Part shown: positions 8,613 to 17,412 of the stretch, one piece after another
Numbering within the stretch: the stretch's first letter is position 1
Layout: the number at the start of each line of letters is the position of its first letter
DNA from: DASWZN01 sp036404435
Lineage (GTDB): Bacteria; Acidobacteriota; Terriglobia; Bryobacterales; Bryobacteraceae
NCBI GenBank assembly: GCA_036404435.1
Contig: DASWZN010000018.1
Coordinates: 72,179 to 136,178 of the forward strand
Direction: 5' to 3'
DNA: 64,000 nt
The notes under the pieces: model-generated
What the model saw: the letters and a program-made list of their open reading frames with translations, nothing else
Database searches by the model: none
What the model was told of the DNA's origin: nothing
Translations under genes and position numbers: made by a program

Positions 8613-11246
8613 TTAGCCGGCGGCTTCCAGGCGCAGCATCTCGCCGCTGGTGGCGCTCAGCCGCGGGCCCGGCAGCAGAATCCCGGCGAGGTTAAGCGGA
8701 TCGGCGGCGGAGACTTCGAGCGCTTCGGCCCGATCGCTCTGGCGCCGCAGCGCGCGAAGCAGGTCGAGCGCCTCCGGGAGCGCGAACTGCTCGCCCACGA
8801 AGGCGCCGGCGAAGCGGCCGCCGCGAATTTCCCCGCGCGCCTCCATGCGCCGCAGCGCCACCAGCATCTCGCGCCAGGCGGGCGCCAGCGTCTCCCGCGC
8901 CACCAGCTCGCGCAACACGACGCCCCAGCGCCGCAGCAACTGGCGGGCGAACGCTTCGGCGGCGGCCTCGGAAGCGGGAGCGGGACCGGGGACCGGCGGC
9001 CGCAGCAACGCCCAGCGTCCGGCGGCGTGGCGGGGCCGCGCCTTGCGCCCTCGCCCCTGTCCGCGGCGCCGTTTGGGATCGACCAGGGAGCGCAGGTTCT
9101 CGAAGCCGTCCGCGGTCACCAGTCCCGCCGCGACCAGTTCCCACAGCGCATCTTCCGCCTCGCTGGGCAGGCGGCCCGTGGCGCGCTGGAGGTCCACGAA
9201 GAACGAAGCTCCGCGGCTTTCGAGTTGCTCCAGCACGTCGTGAGCGGCGGGCGAGAGGCTCGCCTCTTTTCTGGCGGCGCCGGGCTCTGGCGAAAACGCC
9301 ACCAGCGTCTCCACATCCTCGCGCAGAAAGAGGCTCAGCGGCGCGGCGCGCGTGGGCCGGACGCGATGCCCGCCGCCCGGCTCCTCGAAGGCGGGATGCG
9401 GCGAGAGGCGTCCCCACATCACCTCGCCGGAAAGGCACAGGCGGTCGAGGAACTCCGGGTCGTAGCGGGCGATGCGGCGCGGCAACACCGCGGATTCCCA
9501 AGCGCCCGCCGGGATCTCGTATCCCTGGAGCTGACGGATGACGGCCAGCGTCCCATCGACGCCATGCAGCTGGGAGCCGCGCCCCAGGTGTTGCCAGCGC
9601 GCGAGAAAGCGCACGAAATCGGCGGTGGTGGCGGGTTCGATCTCGCCGCGCAGCCGGGCCAGCGTGAGGCGGTGGATGCGGGCCAGCAGACGCCGGTTCG
9701 CCCACTCGGTCTCGCCGGTCCGGTCCGCGGTGAACTGGCCGCGCAGAACCTGACCTTCGCCCTCCAGCCGCGCCAGCCCGCTCTCGACCAGCCAAAGCGG
9801 CAGGGCCAGGCGCGCGGCGAGAGCGGAAGCCTTGGCCGGTCCCGTGGATTCGAGCCAGCCGCGCAGGACGTCCGTGGCGGCGGGTTCTTCAGAGGCCTCA
9901 TAAGCCCGGCGGGCCAGATCGAGACGCTCGGCGGCCACCCAGAACGCTCTGCCGTCCACGCGCAGGACGCTGGCGCGCCGTGCCGCTGCCAGTTCTTCGA
10001 ACAGCTCCGTCCATTCGGTGGCCGGCGCGAGCGCCACCAAGGTCAGCAGCGCGTCGTGCAACTCGTCGGCATCGCGCACCAGCGGCCAGGCTTCGGCGGC
10101 CACCTGCGCGATGGCCTGGGGATCGAGTGCCCCGGCGCCGGCGGCCAGATCGGGCGAGAGCGTGCGGCGCAGCTGCACGGCGCGGGCGCGGCGCTCTTCG
10201 AGAGGCGCATCGTCGAGGAAGGCGTACGGGTTGGCGTTCAGAATCTCGTGCGAGAAGGGCGAGGGCTCGGCGGTGTCGATGGCAACGGTCTCGATGGAGC
10301 CGGATTGAATTCCCGCCAGCACGGCGCGCAGGCCGTCCAGGTCCATGGCCTCGTGCAGGCAGTTGGCGATCGTCTCGTCGACGAAGGGATGGTCGGGGAT
10401 GCGAATTTCGCCGACCAGGTTTTCGGCGCAGGCCGCCTGATCCGGGAAGACGGCCGCGAGCAGGTCGTCGGAGCGCATGCGCTGTAGGGGCGCGGGCACT
10501 TTGCGGCCGCCCGAAAAGCGCAGGATGGCGAGAGCGCGGGAAACGTTCCAGCGCCAGCGGGCGGTGAACATCGGGGAATCGAGCAGGGCCTGCGTGAGCA
10601 GGTGCTCGACCGTCTCCGGCCGCAGGAACTCGAAGACGATTTCTAGGGGAAAGGAGTGCTGCTCGGCGAGAGAAATGACGATACCGTTATCGGTGGCCGC
10701 CGCCTGCAGCTCGAAGTTGAAAGTGCGGCAGAAGCGCTTGCGCAGCGCCAGTCCCCAGGCGCGGTTGATCCGGGCGCCGAAGGGAGCGTGCAGAACGAGC
10801 TGCATGCCGCCGGCCTCGTCGAAGAAGCGTTCGGCGACGATGCGGCCCGGCGAAGGCAGCGCGCCTAGCGCGGCCTGGCCGGCGCGGATGTAGACGACCG
10901 CCTGGCTCGCCCCCGCGCGGTCGAGGCCGCACTCGGCCATCAAGAACGCCTCGGCGTCCTGCGGCGGACGGCTCGCAATCTCCTCGCGCAGGCGCGAGAA
11001 CTCCCGCGAGAGCTCGGCGGTGCGGCCGGGCGCTTCCCCGCGCCAGAAGGGGAAGTTGGGCGGCGCGCCCTGGGCGTCCTCGACGCGCAACCTTCCCGGT
11101 TCGATGCGGCGGATACGCCAGGAGCTGGTGCCCAGCAGGAAAATGTCGCCGGCCATGCTCTCGACTGCGAAATCTTCGTCAACCGTGCCCACCACCGTGC
11201 CCTCGGGCTCGAGGATCACCTGGTAGTTGGCGTTGTCCGGGATGGC
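8613..11246 (-). CDS. Lhr-type helicase, C-terminal part (separated by frameshift/deletion)
   Basis: Lhr C-terminal region of about 877 residues: beta-barrel and winged-helix parts and the long Lhr-CTD. It begins in frame with AIPDNANYQVILEPEG, which in Lhr proteins continues directly from the helicase core, and continues through VDEDFAVESMAGDIF and GTSSWRIRRIEPG. It is in a different frame from the N-terminal helicase half (11216-12622). The usual stretch of about 35-40 residues joining the two (an RRGR...RRGARL...TSGG-like segment) is absent. No start codon with a ribosome site lies at the junction, so this part is probably not translated on its own. Either a real deletion inactivated the gene or the sequence is misassembled here. 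Confidence 0.8.
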   Translation of the reverse strand, partial: AIPDNANYQVILEPEGTVVGTVDEDFAVESMAGDIFLLGTSSWRIRRIEPGRLRVEDAQGAPPNFPFWRGEAPGRTAELSREFSRLREEIASRPPQDAEAFLMAECGLDRAGASQAVVYIRAGQAALGALPSPGRIVAERFFDEAGGMQLVLHAPFGARINRAWGLALRKRFCRTFNFELQAAATDNGIVISLAEQHSFPLEIVFEFLRPETVEHLLTQALLDSPMFTARWRWNVSRALAILRFSGGRKVPAPLQRMRSDDLLAAVFPDQAACAENLVGEIRIPDHPFVDETIANCLHEAMDLDGLRAVLAGIQSGSIETVAIDTAEPSPFSHEILNANPYAFLDDAPLEERRARAVQLRRTLSPDLAAGAGALDPQAIAQVAAEAWPLVRDADELHDALLTLVALAPATEWTELFEELAAARRASVLRVDGRAFWVAAERLDLARRAYEASEEPAATDVLRGWLESTGPAKASALAARLALPLWLVESGLARLEGEGQVLRGQFTADRTGETEWANRRLLARIHRLTLARLRGEIEPATTADFVRFLARWQHLGRGSQLHGVDGTLAVIRQLQGYEIPAGAWESAVLPRRIARYDPEFLDRLCLSGEVMWGRLSPHPAFEEPGGGHRVRPTRAAPLSLFLREDVETLVAFSPEPGAARKEASLSPAAHDVLEQLESRGASFFVDLQRATGRLPSEAEDALWELVAAGLVTADGFENLRSLVDPKRRRGQGRGRKARPRHAAGRWALLRPPVPGPAPASEAAAEAFARQLLRRWGVVLRELVARETLAPAWREMLVALRRMEARGEIRGGRFAGAFVGEQFALPEALDLLRALRRQSDRAEALEVSAADPLNLAGILLPGPRLSATSGEMLRLEAAG

Positions 11247-12622
11247 GCGGTCGCGATGCCGTCGGAGAGGATCTCGACCACCGCGTCGAACCGGGCGCGC
11301 TCGACGCGGCGATAGGGATACGCCTGGCGCACCAGCGCGAAGAGGTCGTCCTCGTGCCAATCGTCGGTGGCGGCCGCGGCCACGATCTGCTGCGCCAGAA
11401 TGTCGAGCGGCGCTTCGGGGATGGACAGGCGGTCGAGCTCGCCCGAGCGTATGGCGCGCACCAGCGCGGCGCACTCGAGCAACTCGTCGCGCGTGGTCGC
11501 GAAAATGCGGCCCTTGGGCGTCGCGCCCATCCAGTGGCCGGAGCGGCCGATGCGCTGGAGCCCGACCGCGATCGAGCGCGGCGAGCCGATCTGGCACACC
11601 AGGTCGACCGAACCGATATCGATGCCCAGTTCGAGCGAGGCCGTCGCCACCACGGCTTTCAGCTCGCCCTTCTTGAGACGCTCTTCGGCAGTGAGCCGCA
11701 GGCGGCGGGCCAGGCTTCCGTGATGCGGCAGCACGGCGTCCGGTCCCAGGCGCTGGCCGAGGTGGTGCGAGACGCGCTCGGCCAGGCGCCGCGTATTGAC
11801 GAAGACGAGCGTGGTGCGGTGCTGGCGGATCAGATCGGCCAGGCGGTCGTAGATCTCGTCCCACATCTCGTTGCTGGCGACTGGGCCGAGCTCATCGCGT
11901 GGCACTTCGACGGCCAGGTCCATTTCGCGGCGGTGGCCGATATCGACGATGGCGGCGGCCGGGCTGAGAAACTCGGCCACCTCCTCGACCGGCTTCACCG
12001 TCGCCGAAAGGCCGATGCGCTGGGGCCGCGCGCGCCCGCCCGCTGCGACCAGCGCGTCGAGCCGGGCCAGCGTCAGCGCCAGGTGCGAGCCACGCTTATC
12101 GTCGGCCACGGCGTGGATCTCGTCCACGATCAGGGTGCGCGCCGTGCGCAACGCTTGCCGGCTCTTCTCGGCCGTAAGCAGGATATAAAGCGATTCGGGC
12201 GTGGTGACCAGAATGTGCGGCGGCCGTTTCAGCATCTGGCGGCGCTCCCAGGCGGTGGTGTCGCCGGTGCGCAGGGCGGTGCGGATGGGCGCCAGCGGAA
12301 TGCCCCGTTCGGCGGCCAGCGCCGCGATCTCGGCCAGCGGGATTTCGAGGTTCTTGCGGACGTCGTTGCTGAGCGCTTTGAGCGGGGAGACATAGACCAC
12401 TTCGACCTCGTCCGCAAGCGGGCCGTTGCGCGCGGCGCGCACCAGGCCATCCAGGCAGATCAGGAACGCGGCCAGCGTCTTGCCGGAGCCGGTGGGCGCG
12501 GAGATGAGCACATCGCGGCCGGCGCGGATCTGGGGCCAGCCGAGGGTCTGCGGCTCGGTGGCGCGGCCAAACCGGGTCAGGAACCACTCCTGTATGAGGG
12601 GGTCGAAATCGCGCAAGGACAT
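11216..12622 (-). CDS. lhr: Lhr-type DEAD/DEAH helicase, N-terminal part (truncated)
   Basis: N-terminal RecA1/RecA2 core of a large helicase-related (Lhr) ATPase, a family of 3'-5' helicases acting on DNA or RNA-DNA hybrids in repair. Walker A is APTGSGKT (about 41-48), the DEAH-type box is VDEIHAV, motif III is LSAT and motif VI is QRIGRSGH near residue 370. Lhr-like sequence continues to VVEILSDGIAT; the last 16 or so codons after it are out-of-frame residue from the downstream sequence. The ATG at 12622 is followed by the normal family start (LRDFDPLIQEWFLTRFG). Total locus length is about 1,340 codons, close to but shorter than full-length Lhr. Read with the C-terminal part at 8613-11246 as one broken gene. 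Confidence 0.88.
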   Translation of the reverse strand: MSLRDFDPLIQEWFLTRFGRATEPQTLGWPQIRAGRDVLISAPTGSGKTLAAFLICLDGLVRAARNGPLADEVEVVYVSPLKALSNDVRKNLEIPLAEIAALAAERGIPLAPIRTALRTGDTTAWERRQMLKRPPHILVTTPESLYILLTAEKSRQALRTARTLIVDEIHAVADDKRGSHLALTLARLDALVAAGGRARPQRIGLSATVKPVEEVAEFLSPAAAIVDIGHRREMDLAVEVPRDELGPVASNEMWDEIYDRLADLIRQHRTTLVFVNTRRLAERVSHHLGQRLGPDAVLPHHGSLARRLRLTAEERLKKGELKAVVATASLELGIDIGSVDLVCQIGSPRSIAVGLQRIGRSGHWMGATPKGRIFATTRDELLECAALVRAIRSGELDRLSIPEAPLDILAQQIVAAAATDDWHEDDLFALVRQAYPYRRVERARFDAVVEILSDGIATAPSRTTPTTR

Positions 12623-12963
12623 GCTGTTGATCCCATTGTCGCAAGGAGGGGCGGGTAGTTACGGCGGCGGGCCAGTTTCCGCAGCGGTCGCGCCACGGGA
12701 GGAATCGGCGGCCTCCCGGACCTCCAAGCTGAGACGCTCGTCCCGGGAAACGGTCCACCTGTCGAATGTGCCGTCCTGGATGTGGGCCCCGCGGAGGCCG
12801 GAGCGGGCGCTTTCTGCGCGGGCGGCGCACCGGTTTCGCGGCCCGGCAGGCGATCTAAAGTCCACCATTCGCCCACTTAACGCCCGATCCCCCCGGCCTC
12901 GTCTCGCAAAGGGTACCTTTCGGAATGATGGGCGGCTTATCTGCGCGGGCTTCTGGCCACACT
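12623..12963. other. Intergenic region upstream of the helicase
   Basis: About 340 bases between the helicase start and a 42-codon small ORF. Short open frames on both strands have no ribosome site and no recognisable motif. It should contain the helicase promoter, but no confident box is visible. GC content falls toward the 12950 end. Confidence 0.45.
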
Positions 12964-13092
12964 CTAAAGGGGAAAGAAAGTCTTATCCCCGACGTGTTCA
13001 GCCCACCGCGCGGCTTGCGCTGAGTTTGTGCGGCATTCCTCGGTCTTGGCGTCGGCGCATCGTTTCAGGGTTGCGATGTCCTTTTCTTGCAT
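12964..13092 (-). CDS. Small hypothetical protein (42 aa)
   Basis: A 42-residue ORF starting MQEKDIATLKRCADAKTE, with a second Cys at residue 20 (KTEEC) and ending DKTFFPL. The ATG is 2 nt after the stop of the 82-codon ORF upstream, with GGAG inside that ORF's last codons, so the two could be coupled. The sequence is mainly helical and polar, with no signal peptide. The local base composition is more AT-rich than the flanking genes. I do not recognise a family; it may be a real small gene or a remnant. Confidence 0.35.
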   Translation of the reverse strand: MQEKDIATLKRCADAKTEECRTNSAQAARWAEHVGDKTFFPL

Positions 13093-13094
13093 GG

Positions 13095-13343
13095 CTATTC
13101 TCCATCCTGCCGGTCGAGCTTCGAAATCAATCTCTGGAGCTTGAAAGCGTCCGGATCATGGCCGAGTTCAAAACTGAATGCAGCCAATCTTGATGCGCGG
13201 TCTTGGTACCAGCTGGCTTGTGCTGCAAGCGATTCCCGGAGTGCGGTTTTTGGATCGACGTAGCGGCTCGTAAGAACCAAGGAGGAAGGGTCGCCGGGTC
13301 TGCTCCGCCCAAAGAGCGTGCCGCCACGGCGCAGAAACCCCAC
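13095..13343 (-). CDS. Small hypothetical protein (up to 82 aa)
   Basis: Open frame from a GTG at 13343. The C-terminal 50 residues (from about DPKTALRESLAAQASW to LISKLDRQDGE) look like ordinary coding sequence with amphipathic helices and lower-GC codons than its neighbours. The first 30 residues are less convincing, so the true start may be further in. It lies 47 nt downstream of the PAP2-Wzi stop and just upstream of the 42-aa ORF on the same strand. No family is recognised. Confidence 0.35.
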   Translation of the reverse strand: MGFLRRGGTLFGRSRPGDPSSLVLTSRYVDPKTALRESLAAQASWYQDRASRLAAFSFELGHDPDAFKLQRLISKLDRQDGE

Positions 13344-13389
13344 TGAAGGGGCGCTCTCGTCAGTTCCCGTCAGTCGTCAGGGGGGCGGG

Positions 13390-15780
13390 TCAGTTGTGGA
13401 AGGGCCGCCAGTGGGGCTGATAGGTCATTTCGAGGGACGCCGCGACGTCGTGGTGGACGCCGCCCAGCACGGGAATGAAGTAGCGCTCGTATTGGGTTGA
13501 GACGTCCAGACCCCAGGCGGGACCTAGCCGGATGGAGCCGCGAACGAAAGCGTCGTCCTGCGTTCCCCCGCCGGGTAGAAAATTGGGTCCGATGCGGTTC
13601 TGGCGGTAGCCGAAGTCCCAGTGGGACCGGGCGGTGCGCCACCAAGAAGTTTGGGCCAACAGGCCCCGCCCGTCGCGGCCCACCCAGCTACCCAGCAGGT
13701 TTCCCTGATTTGTGTTGGCAGTGAGGTAAACGCCGCTCCAGTAGAGGAAGAACCCGCCCTGGTCCGACGCCAGCATGCGAGTGGTGGGCGCTTCGACGCG
13801 CAGATCCCAATGAGGCAGGCCGGGAAGGCTGGCCACGTAAATCCCCGGAGCCCAGGCGGAGCGCTGCGGACCGGTGAACGGCGTGGGCTCGTCATCCGCA
13901 TATGCGTCCGTGTAGACAGTAATGAGGTCGCGGACTCCCGGCAGGCGCCAGCGCACGTCGAGTCCGCTCTTGCGGTCGCCGGCGGCGTTCCCAGACGTGT
14001 ATCCGTTGTCGAACAGGTTGCGGATGATGGAACCTGCGGTGAAGGCCTGCTGGCCGGCGCCATCGAAGAGCGACCAGCGCGTAAAACCCAGCTCGAGGTT
14101 CTTGGTCGGGTTCCAAGTGAGCTTCTGGCCATTAAGCAAAGGGCGCGGAGGGAAATGCTGCGAAAGCTCGCCGCCGATGAAGTCCGCACGGAAGGCGCCG
14201 AGGTGACGAAGCCATCCGGGCAGGTAGATGGGCGCGGCGCTGGTAAAGCGAAAGCAGGTAAACGGCTCGGCATCGGTGCTGAAGGAAAACGGTCCGGCTT
14301 CGCCGGGTCCCCACCAGAGCTCCTGCTTGCCGACGGTGAGCGACCAGCCGCCGAGCTGAATGCCGGCGTACATTTCGAGCGGGTCGAAGCGATTCACGGC
14401 GGTCGCGGAGCCGTCGACCACGGGCTCGAGCTCGTGTACGGTGGGCTTCAGCGCCGCCGCGGGGCTGGAAAAGGGCGGGGAATGCTGAAACTCGCTCTGG
14501 GTGTAGAAGGAGACGCGGCCATCTACTGCCTCAGCCGTGAAACCCGCGTCCACATTGGCGCCCTCCGAAACGGGGCGGCCATTATCGTTGATCACGGTCT
14601 GGCCGAAGTTGTAGCCGTCGACGAGCGGCTGGCCGGCTATCGAGAGGTAGCGGCCGTAGAGGGAACTCAGCTCGAGGTACGCGGTAGATCCGGTGTCCCG
14701 TCCGAATTCCTCTCGAAGGGCGGCGATGAGGCGGGAGGCCTCCTCGGAGCGGCGGCGGCCAGCCGCCTCGGTCTCCATCGCCTCGCTCAGTTGGCGGGCG
14801 CACTCCGCGCGGGTCCAGGGGCGAAGCCCGCTGGCCTGGTCGGCGATGTAGCCCAAGGCCGCCAGGCGGCCGAGAGCGGGGTAGACCCAGCTATCCATGG
14901 GGACGAGAACGGGGCCGCTGGGCCGCTTCGGACGCTCGCGCTCTGGCGCGAAGAAGGCCGGGGGATCGGTTGGTGAAGGCACAGGGCGGGAGTGGGCGGG
15001 CGCCGGCTCGGGCGCGACCGCATCCCACTCGGTGTGCCGCCGTTCAAAGACCTCACGGCCGATCAGCCAACCGAGCAAGCTGCCCACCAGAACGTCGGAG
15101 GGGAAGTGCTTCTCGGCCGTGATCCGGGGAACGCTGGCGGCTGTGGCCAACGAATAGACCGTCAGCTCGGTGAGCCAGCCGGGATAGCGGTGGGCGATGG
15201 CCGATGCGATGCTCCAAGAGACCATGGCATGGGACGAGGGAAACGAACCATCCGACCAAGAGGACTGGAAGAAGCGGCCGGAGGCGCCATCGATCGAGGG
15301 CGGCTCCCGGCGGAACGTGAGTTTCAGCGCTTCCGCGACGATGAGGCTGTCGGCGGCGGTCTCGATGGAGAGCATGCCGCCTTCCTCGAGGCGGGGCTGA
15401 TAGTCCAGGCGGCCGAAGCCGATCATGGCGACGGGGAGCGCGGCCAGCGAGGCGAGGCTGGCATTCGAGACCGTGTCACTCGACTGGGCCGCGGCGGGAG
15501 TCGAGTGGATATGCGCGTTGAAGTTGTGACGGTCGGTGGCGATGAGGACGCCGGTCAGAGCGCCCAAGGGGACCAGCCAGGCGAGGTCGCGCTTGCGGGC
15601 GCGGAGCGGGCTGCTGAAGAGCAGGCACTCATCCGAGAAGACTCGTCCGGGCATTGCGCGCCACGACGGTTCGGAGGGAGGCGGCGTCTCCCCAGGCACC
15701 GCCGCCTCCTGGGCCGGGCACAATCCTGCCGCGGCCCAAATCAACGCGCCGGCAACCAGGGAGCGGGAGCAAGACGGCAC
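13390..15780 (-). CDS. PAP2 phosphatase fused to Wzi-like capsule assembly barrel
   Basis: A 796-residue two-domain protein. After a signal peptide (cleavage near CPAQ, about residue 24) comes a PAP2/PA-phosphatase domain. K153 to R158 is an imperfect motif 1 (KLTFRREP, lacking the usual RP), SFPSSHA (179-185) is motif 2, and R219-x5-H225-x3-D229 is motif 3. After a proline-rich linker (about 255-295) the C-terminal half resembles the Wzi capsule-assembly family: an outer-membrane beta-barrel with alternating aromatic strands and WSLTVGKQELWWGPG. PAP2 enzymes dephosphorylate lipid phosphates such as undecaprenyl-PP, and Wzi anchors capsule at the surface. It is last in an operon with cytochrome b and Rieske genes, 3 nt after the cytochrome stop, an unexpected place for a polysaccharide gene. 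Confidence 0.85.
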   Translation of the reverse strand: MPSCSRSLVAGALIWAAAGLCPAQEAAVPGETPPPSEPSWRAMPGRVFSDECLLFSSPLRARKRDLAWLVPLGALTGVLIATDRHNFNAHIHSTPAAAQSSDTVSNASLASLAALPVAMIGFGRLDYQPRLEEGGMLSIETAADSLIVAEALKLTFRREPPSIDGASGRFFQSSWSDGSFPSSHAMVSWSIASAIAHRYPGWLTELTVYSLATAASVPRITAEKHFPSDVLVGSLLGWLIGREVFERRHTEWDAVAPEPAPAHSRPVPSPTDPPAFFAPERERPKRPSGPVLVPMDSWVYPALGRLAALGYIADQASGLRPWTRAECARQLSEAMETEAAGRRRSEEASRLIAALREEFGRDTGSTAYLELSSLYGRYLSIAGQPLVDGYNFGQTVINDNGRPVSEGANVDAGFTAEAVDGRVSFYTQSEFQHSPPFSSPAAALKPTVHELEPVVDGSATAVNRFDPLEMYAGIQLGGWSLTVGKQELWWGPGEAGPFSFSTDAEPFTCFRFTSAAPIYLPGWLRHLGAFRADFIGGELSQHFPPRPLLNGQKLTWNPTKNLELGFTRWSLFDGAGQQAFTAGSIIRNLFDNGYTSGNAAGDRKSGLDVRWRLPGVRDLITVYTDAYADDEPTPFTGPQRSAWAPGIYVASLPGLPHWDLRVEAPTTRMLASDQGGFFLYWSGVYLTANTNQGNLLGSWVGRDGRGLLAQTSWWRTARSHWDFGYRQNRIGPNFLPGGGTQDDAFVRGSIRLGPAWGLDVSTQYERYFIPVLGGVHHDVAASLEMTYQPHWRPFHN

Positions 15781-15783
15781 GGC

Positions 15784-17412
15784 TCAATCCTGTCTGCCGG
15801 GCAGCGAAAACAGATAGGAGATCAGAAGATCCCTATCGTGGTCGGAGAACGGAAAGGCGGGCATGGCGGTCCCGGGGGTCTGAGACCTGGGGTTGCGTAA
15901 GTGCTGGGCGACCCATTCGCGGCTATGCCGCGCGGCGACACCGTTGAGGGGCGGTCCCAGAGTCCCGCCCGAGCCGTTCACTTTATGGCAGGCATCGCAA
16001 CCGCTCGAGACGAAGATGCCTGCGGCCGCGAGCGGGTCCGTAGGGGCTTGCGAGAAGGCGTCCGCATTGTCCGGGGTCAGCTTCAGCAGGAAGGCTGTGA
16101 GCGCGCGCACCTGAACATCGCTCAGATTGATGCGCGGCATGCGGCTGCCGGGATTGAGATCGGCCGGATTCTTGAGGTGGGCGATCATCTGGTCGCTGGA
16201 TTTGAGGGCGCCGAGTTCGGCCAGATTGGGGCCCGGCTTGGGCTCGCCTTCCAACAGGTTGTGGCAAGTGGAGCAGCGTGCCTGCCGGAAATAGCCGGCG
16301 CCGGCGAGTTCCTCGGGTCCCAGTTGCAGCCAGCGGCTGGCGGCCAGTGCGGGCGTGCTCGCCTCGGGTTTGGGCGTGGTCACGACGGCCGCGGCCGTGA
16401 GCGAAGCCCAGCCCATCAACGACACCAGGACGATGCCCATGGCGGCCGTACGCCGCTGGATCCGGCGCGCCTGGGAGCGATCGAGGAAAGGCACCGCGAA
16501 AAGGAGGGCCACCGCAAGGGTTGGCAACAGCACGCTGCCGATCGGCTCGGCCGCTCCCTTGAAGAACTTCAGCGATTGAAAGAGAAACAGAAAATACCAG
16601 TCGGGGCGAGGAGTGTAAGTGCTGTCGGTCGGGTCGGCCATGCGCTCCAGCGGCGCCTGAGCGACGGCTGACAGAATGAACAGGATCACGAAGAATGCGA
16701 AGATGGCCGCGGTATCTTTGAACGCCTGGCTGGGGAAGAAGGGGCGATTGGGACGAGTGTCCGACGGGTCCGCTGCAACGCCGTGGCGCCGGACCAGGTA
16801 GACATGAATGCCGATCAAGCTGAAAGCTAGCGCGGGCAACAGGAGCGTGTGCGCGGCGTAAAAGCGCGCGAAGGTCACGGCGCCGACTCCGTTCTCGGCA
16901 CCCATCAGCCGTTGCACGTAGCGCCCCAGTAGCGGCGCCTGCCCCGCGATTTCCGTGCTGACCACGGTGCCCCAGTAGGCCCGGTTATCCCAAGGCAGCA
17001 GGTAGCCGGTCAGCCCGAACGCCAGCGTGATCAGCAGCAGAAGCACGCCCACGATCCAGGTGGTCTCCCGCGGGCGCTTGTAGGCGCCGTAAAGGAAGAC
17101 CTGGGCCATGTGGACCGCGACGACCACCACGATCATGCTGGCGCCCCAGTGGTGTAGCCCGCGGATCATTCGCCCGCCCGCGACGTCGCGGAGAATATAG
17201 TTCAAGCTGGTGTAGGCCTCACCCGCCGTGGGCGCGAAGTTCAGCGCGAGCAGAATGCCCGTGAACGCCTGGGTGACGAACAGGAAAAGCAGCACGCTGC
17301 CGAAAACCTGGGGCCAGCCACTGGAGGCCGGGACTTCCTCGGTCAGGAACGCGTGCAATGCGCTGGGAGCTCCGGTGCGATCGTCGAGCCACCGGAGGAG
17401 GCCCGGAATCAT
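15784..17412 (-). CDS. Cytochrome b fused to a diheme cytochrome c (bc complex subunit)
   Basis: Quinol:cytochrome c oxidoreductase subunit of 542 residues. The N-terminal cytochrome b part has b-heme ligand histidines in RGLHHWGASM (about 85-93), near VAVHMAQVF (about 101), and in a second pair around AAHTLLLP and GIHVYLV. It also has the Qo-site-type helices with DPTDSTYTPRPDWYFLFLFQ. After a C-terminal helix the protein continues into two cytochrome c domains with CSTCH (about 380) and CDACH (about 472), each followed by a Met-ligand candidate (SRMPRI, TAMPAF). The start overlaps the Rieske stop (ATGA). Together they form a compact bc-type complex in which the separate cytochrome c1 is replaced by the fusion. 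Confidence 0.93.
   Translation of the reverse strand: MIPGLLRWLDDRTGAPSALHAFLTEEVPASSGWPQVFGSVLLFLFVTQAFTGILLALNFAPTAGEAYTSLNYILRDVAGGRMIRGLHHWGASMIVVVVAVHMAQVFLYGAYKRPRETTWIVGVLLLLITLAFGLTGYLLPWDNRAYWGTVVSTEIAGQAPLLGRYVQRLMGAENGVGAVTFARFYAAHTLLLPALAFSLIGIHVYLVRRHGVAADPSDTRPNRPFFPSQAFKDTAAIFAFFVILFILSAVAQAPLERMADPTDSTYTPRPDWYFLFLFQSLKFFKGAAEPIGSVLLPTLAVALLFAVPFLDRSQARRIQRRTAAMGIVLVSLMGWASLTAAAVVTTPKPEASTPALAASRWLQLGPEELAGAGYFRQARCSTCHNLLEGEPKPGPNLAELGALKSSDQMIAHLKNPADLNPGSRMPRINLSDVQVRALTAFLLKLTPDNADAFSQAPTDPLAAAGIFVSSGCDACHKVNGSGGTLGPPLNGVAARHSREWVAQHLRNPRSQTPGTAMPAFPFSDHDRDLLISYLFSLPGRQD

Noticed and set aside
8511..10487. 658-codon plus-strand open frame
   Set aside because: Antisense to well-conserved Lhr C-terminal sequence; low-complexity, Arg/Gly/Ala-rich product typical of GC-rich shadow frames. 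Other long opposite-strand frames were left out for the same reason.
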